64,000 nucleotides of DNA from an uncultured Treponema sp. Its GTDB lineage: Bacteria; Spirochaetota; Spirochaetia; Treponematales; Treponemataceae. Shown here one piece after another: positions 58,684 to 64,000 of the stretch (the first letter of the stretch is position 1; each line of letters starts with the position of its first letter). Made by a program: the position numbers and the translations under genes. The DNA is taken from the NCBI GenBank assembly GCA_938039145.1, contig CALHVG010000050.1, positions 62,001-126,000 of the forward strand, written 5' to 3'. A model generated the notes under the pieces. The model did not search any database. It had not been told where the DNA came from and worked only from the letters and a program-made list of their open reading frames with translations.

Positions 58684-60543
58684 ATGATGAATAAGAGAAA
58701 ATTAACGGCTGCGCTGTTAGCCGGATTGCTGGCGGCGCATTTTGCAGCAGCGAAACCGGAAGTCGTAAAAGACGCACCGGTGCCGGCACTGAAAATCGAT
58801 AGGGTTGATGTAGATCAGCTGCCGCGCAATTTCCGCATGGGAACGGATGCGTTCAAGGGCATCGGGAAAAGCGGCGTTTCGCCGACCCGCGAAGGAATGG
58901 ACAAGCTGAGGCTTTCCGGCAGCAGCATTTTTTCGGAATTGGAATTCAAAAAGGTGCTGGCGACGGTTCCGGTGAGCCCGGATAAGTTTTATGTCATCGA
59001 TTTGCGCGGCGAATCGCACGGCTACCTTAACGGAACTGCCGTCAGCTGGTTCACGGAGCACAACTGGGGCAACGACGGACGTTCGGCATACATTATCAAT
59101 CATGTTGAAACCGATCAGCTCAAAAAGGCGAAGGCGGATTCTCCGGTTTCCGTTTATCAATTCGACGATAAGACAAAGAATCTGCTTACTCCGATTCAGA
59201 TAACCGTTGACCGTGTGCGCAACGAAGAGCAGCTGGTTACCGAATACGGCGCGCACTATTTCCGCGTGCCGCTTTCGGATTACTTTCCGCCGGATGACAG
59301 CGATGTCGACAATTTTTTGACGTACTATAAGTCTCTGCCCGAGGATGCGTGGCTCCACTATCACTGCCATGCGGGTATCGGACGCACGACCATCTTTATG
59401 ATCATGCACGATATTCTTAAAAATGCGTCAAAGGTGAACTTCAACGAGATTGTTGAGCGGCAGGCGCTTATCGGCGTAGTGGATTTGAGCGACATTCCGC
59501 CGAGAAAGAAAAACTGGGGGCGCAAAGTTTACATCGAGCGCTACCGGTTTACCGAACATTTCTACGATTATGTCAAAGCGCATCCGAAGCTCGACATTCC
59601 GTACAGCAAGTGGACAAAGCAGCATGATTATGAAAGCTATACGCCGGACTACAGCGGCTTTTTCTGGAAGGTCGACATTGTCGACAGAGCGGAACTGCCG
59701 CGTAACTTCCGCACTTCTTTGTCTCCGTATAAAGCGGTTGATAAAAAGTACATCGGGCAGTTGGATCCGAATTACACGCCGAGCCGGAAGGGCTTGGACA
59801 CGCTCAATATTTCCGGCAGCGGTCAGTGCTCCGTTGGGGAATTTGAAGCGTTAGCCGCGGAGCTTAAAAAATATGCGCAGGGGCCGATTTACGATATTGA
59901 CATTCGGCAGGAGACGCACGGCTTTTTCAACGGGCATGCGGTCAGCTGGTACGGCTACCATAACTGGGGAAATATCGGCAAGAAAGCTGCGGACATTGCA
60001 AAGGAAGAGAAGAAGCAGATAAAGGCGCAGCTGAAAAAGGATGTTTTGATTGCCGACATTTCTGCGGCGAAGACGGCGGAAAATCCGCGCACTGTCAAAG
60101 TAACGGACGTAATGACGGAAGAAGAGTTGGCGAAAAAGCAGGGAATGGAATATGTCCGCATTACGGCTTTGGATCATGTTTGGCCTGCGCCGGAATATAT
60201 CGACCGGTTTATGGAGTTTTACAAAACGCTTCCGGAAAACGCATGGCTCCACTTCCATTGTCAGGCAGGCAAAGGGCGCACGACGGCGTATATGATTATG
60301 ACCGATATGCTGAAAAATCCGGATGTTGCGTTTACGGATATTCTGCAGCGTCAGCACATGATCGGCGGCGCATACACGGCGTACATTATGCCGAATCCGA
60401 CGCCGAATGACTGGAAGGCGGATTACTATGCGGACAAAGCGCGCATGGTAAAACTCTTTTACGAGTATGTGCAGCAAAACCATGCGGATAATTTTAAGAC
60501 CCCGTGGTCAAAATGGCTGAAGGAAAATGATATAGTCCGCTAA
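58684..60543 (+). CDS. Tandem PTP-like phytase (cysteine phosphatase), exported
   Basis: A 619-residue exported protein with a signal peptide (LTAALLAGLLAAHFAAA, cleavage AAA-KP). It consists of two similar phosphatase domains of about 290 residues. Each has an RNFR-containing entry, a Asp-Leu/Ile-Arg-x-Glu-x-His-Gly motif (DLRGESHGYLNG; DIRQETHGFFNG), HNWGN, and a P-loop Cx5R: HCHAGIGRTT (Cys228) and HCQAGKGRTT (Cys526). This is the layout of rumen PTP-like phytases such as those of Selenomonas and the tandem enzyme of Mitsuokella. They hydrolyse inositol hexakisphosphate, freeing phosphate. Both active sites look complete. ATG 58684 follows AAGGAGGAG. The GC-rich codon use differs from the surroundings, so transfer from a rumen Firmicute is plausible. 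Confidence 0.88.
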   Translation: MMNKRKLTAALLAGLLAAHFAAAKPEVVKDAPVPALKIDRVDVDQLPRNFRMGTDAFKGIGKSGVSPTREGMDKLRLSGSSIFSELEFKKVLATVPVSPDKFYVIDLRGESHGYLNGTAVSWFTEHNWGNDGRSAYIINHVETDQLKKAKADSPVSVYQFDDKTKNLLTPIQITVDRVRNEEQLVTEYGAHYFRVPLSDYFPPDDSDVDNFLTYYKSLPEDAWLHYHCHAGIGRTTIFMIMHDILKNASKVNFNEIVERQALIGVVDLSDIPPRKKNWGRKVYIERYRFTEHFYDYVKAHPKLDIPYSKWTKQHDYESYTPDYSGFFWKVDIVDRAELPRNFRTSLSPYKAVDKKYIGQLDPNYTPSRKGLDTLNISGSGQCSVGEFEALAAELKKYAQGPIYDIDIRQETHGFFNGHAVSWYGYHNWGNIGKKAADIAKEEKKQIKAQLKKDVLIADISAAKTAENPRTVKVTDVMTEEELAKKQGMEYVRITALDHVWPAPEYIDRFMEFYKTLPENAWLHFHCQAGKGRTTAYMIMTDMLKNPDVAFTDILQRQHMIGGAYTAYIMPNPTPNDWKADYYADKARMVKLFYEYVQQNHADNFKTPWSKWLKENDIVR

Positions 60544-60566
60544 GCGGGCTTTTTCCGGCACGAACG

Positions 60567-60612
60567 GCGGCTGACTTCCGAACGGAATTGTTCGGGAGGC
60601 GGCCGCTTTTTT
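60567..60612 (+). terminator. Terminator of the phytase gene
   Basis: GCGGC (60567-60571) with GCCGC (60602-60606), and CTTCCGAAC (60575-60583) with GTTCGGGAG (60590-60598, one G-T pair), close on GGAATT; six T follow (60607-60612). Confidence 0.88.
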
Positions 60613-60799
60613 ATTGCCTCCGCCGCGCCGCAGTGCGCTCCGCAGCCGCTGCATATTTTAATCAGGATGAATTCGGTTATTTGCCTTTTTGTGTGTTTGG
60701 GATGCCTTAAAAGTCTGTTACTTTGTTGTAAGTGCGTTTGGTTTAGAATTAAATCTTTGTGCAGTTTATTCTGCTTTTGATTTTGTGCGTCCGCATCCG

Positions 60800-61393
60800 C
60801 TAGAATTCGCTTCGTCCTCTAAAACTTCTTGCAAGGGTAAGTTTGTCCGCATATTCCAAATCGCCGCCTACGGGAATGCCTGTCGCAAGGCGGGTAACTT
60901 TCAGTCCGGGTCTGTCATGCAAAAGCCGCTGAAGGTAAAGTGCCGTCGAGTCGCCTTCGAAAGTCGGATTTGTCGCCACAATCACTTCTTTTACATCGCC
61001 TTTGTTCAGACGCTTGACAAGGCTTGCGATGTTCAGCTGTTCCGGTCCAACTCCGTCGAGCGGCGCAATCACTCCGCCAAGCACGTGGAAAAGTCCGGTG
61101 TAACCGCCCGCCGCCTCGATTGTCTGAACGTCCTGCGGCTGCTCTACAACGCAGATGGAAGTGGAATCCCTGAGCGGATTCGAGCAGATAGGGCAGGGGT
61201 CGTTTTCTGTCCATGAACCGCATACGGAACAGGGAATTATTTTTTCCTGAAGTTCAAGGATTTCTCTTGAAAATTTGTGCATGAAAATCCGGTCTGCTTT
61301 TAGAAGATGATTCACGATTCTTGCCGCACTTTTTTTCCCTATTCCCGGAAGTCGGGAAAAACTTGCCGTTAGGTCGTCGATTATGTTTGCCAT
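60800..61393 (-). CDS. recR: Recombination mediator RecR
   Basis: A 197-residue protein with the standard RecR order: an N-terminal helix-hairpin-helix region (SRLPGIGKKSAARIVNHLL), a Cys4 zinc finger (CSVCGSWTENDPCPICSNP), then a Toprim domain (CVVEQPQDVQTIEAAGGYTGLFHVLGG, VIVATNPTFEGDSTALYL) and a C-terminal Walker-B-like region (ARSFRGRSEF). With RecO/RecF it loads RecA at gaps. The start overlaps the ybaB stop (TAATG), so translation is coupled in the dnaX-ybaB-recR operon. Confidence 0.97.
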   Translation of the reverse strand: MANIIDDLTASFSRLPGIGKKSAARIVNHLLKADRIFMHKFSREILELQEKIIPCSVCGSWTENDPCPICSNPLRDSTSICVVEQPQDVQTIEAAGGYTGLFHVLGGVIAPLDGVGPEQLNIASLVKRLNKGDVKEVIVATNPTFEGDSTALYLQRLLHDRPGLKVTRLATGIPVGGDLEYADKLTLARSFRGRSEF

Positions 61394-61704
61394 TAAAAAG
61401 GAAGCCCCGCTCCGTTTAGTCCGCCAAGCAGAGGGCCTGCCTTCTGCTTTATCTTTTCCTGAATGTTTTCAAGCGCATCGTGGTGAGCCGCCACAATCAA
61501 GTCTTCCAGCATTTTTACGTCGCGGTTATCCACACAGATTGGGTCAAGTTCGATTTTGAGCATCTCGAATTTTCCGTTCAGCGTAACCGTAGCCATGTGT
61601 CCGCCTGCCGAGCCGGTGGCGGTCAACTCGCCAATTTCCTTCTGGAACTTTTCCGCCTGCTCTTTTATTGCGCCGGGATTTTTCAGCAATTCGAATGGAT
61701 TCAT
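61393..61704 (-). CDS. YbaB/EbfC-family nucleoid-associated protein
   Basis: A 103-residue DNA-binding protein of the YbaB/EbfC family: MNPFELLKNPGAIKEQAEKFQKE, then AGGHMATVTLNGKFEMLKIELDP and DVKMLEDLIVAAHHDALENIQEK. It forms dimers shaped like tweezers that bind DNA, and in Borrelia the relative EbfC regulates surface genes. ATG 61704 has GGAGG upstream and overlaps the dnaX stop by four bases; the frame extends to 61743 inside dnaX. The gene lies between dnaX and recR, its usual place. Confidence 0.95.
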   Translation of the reverse strand: MNPFELLKNPGAIKEQAEKFQKEIGELTATGSAGGHMATVTLNGKFEMLKIELDPICVDNRDVKMLEDLIVAAHHDALENIQEKIKQKAGPLLGGLNGAGLPF

Positions 61705-63857
61705 GTTTTTCCTCCTACAACAGAACCTTTGAAGGCATTGCACAAAAGTGTTACCTGAATCGGAAGTTCCGTGGCGGTCATGGTATTTTTTTCTTCCTCG
61801 AATTCGATTTCAAATGCCATCTGCATTTGCGAAATCTTGCTCAAGGTTTGGTTTATGATGTTTATGTTCTGTTCGATGAAATTTTTCTGGTATTCCGTGG
61901 AGATTTTTGTCCTGATTTTGTTCGGTCCTGCAAGTTTCCATTCTTTTGTTTCCATTAAAGTGGAAGCGAGCATTGCGTTGTTTACGGCAAGTTCCGCTAC
62001 CGCCGTTCCGTAGAGTTTTTCCATTGTGATTGAATAGCCTTGGGGAGTAATCACAGGCTCTTGGCTTGAATGTTTTTTTTCGGAATGATTTGTGCCAGGA
62101 TTTTGCGAAGTTTCTTCCAAAAGGGTTTCGCCCCGTTCTTCAAGATATTCGGGGCTTTCTCTGTCGTCAAAATATTCGTCGTCGGGGGAAAATTCTCCGT
62201 CGAGTGCATAGGCATAGTCCGAGCTGTAAGCGGAATCAAAACCCGTTGCCGCGGACGGACTTGCGTAGACTTCCGCTTCTTCGTTTTCCGGGTTGGCTTT
62301 AAGGGCTGAAAAAGTAGGAACTTCGTCGGGAAGTTTCTGTTCCGATTTTTCGTCCGCCGCTGTATTTTCAGGCGGCAGGGCTCCGCCATCATAAAAAGGG
62401 TCTTGTCCCTCTGTTGCGCCGCCGTCTTGACCGGAGTTTTCCTTTATCGGTGGATTTTCAAGAAATGAAAATCTGGGCGGATTTTGGTTTGTTTCCGTTG
62501 CAGACGAAAAGTTTTGCGTAGGGGTTTCGTTTTTCCCGGAATCGGAACTTATCGGGTTTGGAGGAATATTCATTCCGCCTGCCGAATAAAATTCGCTTCC
62601 GGCAGAATAATTTTCAGCCTGCGTGTTTTGCGGAATATTTTTTTGGGGATTCGAAAAGCCTTCTTTCTTATCCGATGGGAAATTCTCTTTTTCGTAAGAA
62701 ATGGTTTCGCCTTTTAGAAGCTCGTGCGCCTTGTCGATTGCGGTTTTTACTTCCGCAGGAGAAACATATTGCGAAAGCCAGCACATTTTTGAGAAGGCAA
62801 GTTCCAGTTCATACCGCTGCGAAATCGAATATCGAATGTCCCTGTAAAGCTGCATGAATATGGAAAGAGCTCTTTCGCATTGTATTCGATTCCATGCTTC
62901 AAGGACTTTGCGGCTGAATCTTTCTGCGGAATTCCCTAAAAGGGAGTCGCGGGTTATTCCGTTCTTTATAAGAAGGACGCTTCGTAAATATTCGCAGCTG
63001 TTCGAGATAATCTGTTCCGTGGATATGCCCGACTGAAGAAATGCGTCCAGTTGGGTCAGCGTTTCGTCGGCTTTTCCTTCTGCGGCAGTTTCAAAAATAG
63101 CGTTCAGCCTTTCGATTCCCAAAAGACCGAGTTTGTCCCGGATTTTTTCGTATGTGATTTTTCCTTCGCTGAACGCCACAACTTGGTCAAAAAGCGTGTA
63201 GCAGTCGCGGACAGAACCGCCGGATTCTTTTGCAATCCAGTAAAGCGCTTCGTCGTCCGCCTGCACGTTCATTTCGGAACACGCCGAAGACAAAAGTGAT
63301 TTTAACTGCTCTGCGGAAACAAGCCGGAAATTGTATTGCTGACACCTTGATTTTATGGTTGCGGGAACTTTTTGAAGTTCCGTGGTGGCAAAAATAAAAA
63401 TCACGTGCGAAGGCGGTTCTTCGATTGTTTTTAGAAGAGCGTTGAACGCCCCCGAAGAAAGCATATGAACTTCGTCGATGATGTAAATCTTGAATCTGGC
63501 GGCGGTTGGCGGAAACATTACTTCGTCTTTTATCTGCCTTACGTCATTCACCGAATTTGTTGACGCTCCATCGATTTCGATTACGTCCAAACTGGAGCTG
63601 TTTGTTATCGCCTTGCAGGATTCGCAAATTCCGCACGGAGCGCAAGTCGGGGAAGGCGAGGATTGGCAGTTCAGCGATTTTGCAAGTATTCGTGCCGTGG
63701 ATGTTTTTCCGCAGCCCCTTGGACCGGTGAAAAGATAAGCATGGGCAATCTGCCCCGTTTTTATAGAGTTTTTGAGAGTTTCTGCAACATATTCCTGACC
63801 GGTGAGTTCTTCAAGTTTCTGAGGTCTGCGACGGGTCGCCGTTACTTCGTATGCCAT
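61701..63857 (-). CDS. dnaX: DNA polymerase III subunit gamma/tau
   Basis: A 718-residue clamp-loader subunit. Walker A GPRGCGKT (45-52), the zinc-binding cysteines (Cys64, 72, 75, 78/81), Walker B IYIIDEVHMLS and the sensor SRC motif (IKSRCQQYNF) are in order; domains II and III extend to about residue 370. Residues about 395-600 are an acidic, Pro/Ser/Asn-rich linker of low complexity, and the final 120 residues (TMEKLYGTAVAELAVNNAMLAST...) form a separate domain, presumably for the polymerase contact. ATG 63857 has GGCGGTGG just upstream; GTG 63866 is also possible. An eight-A run near residue 592 may allow slippage. It heads dnaX-ybaB-recR. Confidence 0.96.
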   Translation of the reverse strand: MAYEVTATRRRPQKLEELTGQEYVAETLKNSIKTGQIAHAYLFTGPRGCGKTSTARILAKSLNCQSSPSPTCAPCGICESCKAITNSSSLDVIEIDGASTNSVNDVRQIKDEVMFPPTAARFKIYIIDEVHMLSSGAFNALLKTIEEPPSHVIFIFATTELQKVPATIKSRCQQYNFRLVSAEQLKSLLSSACSEMNVQADDEALYWIAKESGGSVRDCYTLFDQVVAFSEGKITYEKIRDKLGLLGIERLNAIFETAAEGKADETLTQLDAFLQSGISTEQIISNSCEYLRSVLLIKNGITRDSLLGNSAERFSRKVLEAWNRIQCERALSIFMQLYRDIRYSISQRYELELAFSKMCWLSQYVSPAEVKTAIDKAHELLKGETISYEKENFPSDKKEGFSNPQKNIPQNTQAENYSAGSEFYSAGGMNIPPNPISSDSGKNETPTQNFSSATETNQNPPRFSFLENPPIKENSGQDGGATEGQDPFYDGGALPPENTAADEKSEQKLPDEVPTFSALKANPENEEAEVYASPSAATGFDSAYSSDYAYALDGEFSPDDEYFDDRESPEYLEERGETLLEETSQNPGTNHSEKKHSSQEPVITPQGYSITMEKLYGTAVAELAVNNAMLASTLMETKEWKLAGPNKIRTKISTEYQKNFIEQNINIINQTLSKISQMQMAFEIEFEEEKNTMTATELPIQVTLLCNAFKGSVVGGKT

Positions 63858-63872
63858 TTTTTCCACCGCCTA

Positions 63873-63901
63873 AATATACCAAAACGGAACGAATTTAACA
63901 A
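63873..63901 (-). promoter_or_regulatory. Possible dnaX operon promoter
   Basis: On the minus strand TTGTTA (63901-63896) and TATATT (63878-63873) are spaced by 17 bases. Transcription would start close to the RBS, leaving a very short leader. Confidence 0.5.
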
Positions 63902-63917
63902 TCTTGAAACATCGTGT

Positions 63918-63997
63918 GGGGTGGCGGCGGAAAAATTGGGTTTTACAACCGTTTATGTTTCTACCGCCGCCCCAAGTTTTGCCGTTCGGCAAAACTT
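63918..63997. repeat. Strong inverted repeats at the window end
   Basis: GGCGGCGG (63923-63930) pairs with CCGCCGCC (63964-63971) with extra G/C on the outside, and AAGTTTTGCCG-TT-CGGCAAAACTT (63974-63997) is a perfect 11-bp stem. No T run follows on either strand within view. They could be an interspersed repeat or the end of an element continuing past the window. Confidence 0.5.
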
Positions 63998-64000
63998 GCT

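Noticed and set aside
63867..64000. SRP RNA gene next to dnaX
   Set aside because: The conserved GGAA-type tetraloop region and the internal loop of SRP helix 8 could not be found on either strand.

Overview
The window reads as chromosomal DNA of a saccharolytic, probably gut- or rumen-type Treponema (Spirochaetota). Pointers to the genus are a circularly permuted MglB lipoprotein followed by mglA and mglC, as in T. pallidum, a P19/Tpd-type lipoprotein with an FTR1 permease, many lipoproteins with spirochaete-like lipoboxes, several chemoreceptors and c-di-GMP proteins, and a dnaX-ybaB-recR cluster. No rRNA, tRNA or CRISPR array was seen. Species cannot be named from sequence alone.

Layout. 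1-2265: the end of trxB, a hot-dog thioesterase and a GT4 glycosyltransferase. 2423-5025: an AT-rich lipoprotein pair, the first with a permuted papain-like (YiiX/NlpC-type) domain. 5076-8033: a copper module, csoR with two operators and copA; the 3' end of copA carries its own ribosome binding site and start for a CopZ-sized chaperone. 8030-13681: an ArAE-type exporter, an EAL protein, a glutaredoxin-like gene divergent from ohrR, and a secreted protein. 13943-19143: a class III cyclase, a chemoreceptor whose frame depends on a poly-C tract (out of frame here), glutathione peroxidase and a CcdA-thioredoxin fusion. 19324-24398: an EAL protein, envelope proteins and a DUF4418-like protein. 24469-30221: mglBAC beside a divergent GH53 endo-galactanase.

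30558-42899: a peptidase, two ABC sets of the FtsX/MacB type, and a minus-strand iron-uptake cluster (FTR1, P19/Tpd, DUF2318 Fe-S membrane protein, two permeases, ATPase) with DtxR-like palindromes at its promoter and a flavinylated flavoprotein just upstream. 43100-48204 looks like an integrated plasmid: a Rep_3 initiator, at least 14 iterons, ParA with a small partner gene, a TACC/GGTA cluster resembling a centromere, and a GH35 beta-galactosidase with one more iteron directly after its stop. 48205-51051: enolase and a probably frameshifted membrane gene between two copies of a structured repeat. 51052-54757: a ferric-type ABC importer. 54862-60543: ahpC, a chemoreceptor flanked by related repeat arrays, and a tandem PTP-like phytase. 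60800-63857: recR, ybaB, dnaX.

Together the genes suggest a plant-polymer-degrading anaerobe. GH53 cuts beta-1,4-galactan outside, MglBAC takes up the monosaccharide and GH35 splits galactosides in the cytoplasm. The PTP-like phytase would free phosphate from phytate. Thiol peroxidases, OhrR and the CcdA-thioredoxin fusion handle oxygen stress, and chemotaxis is varied by a contingency tract.
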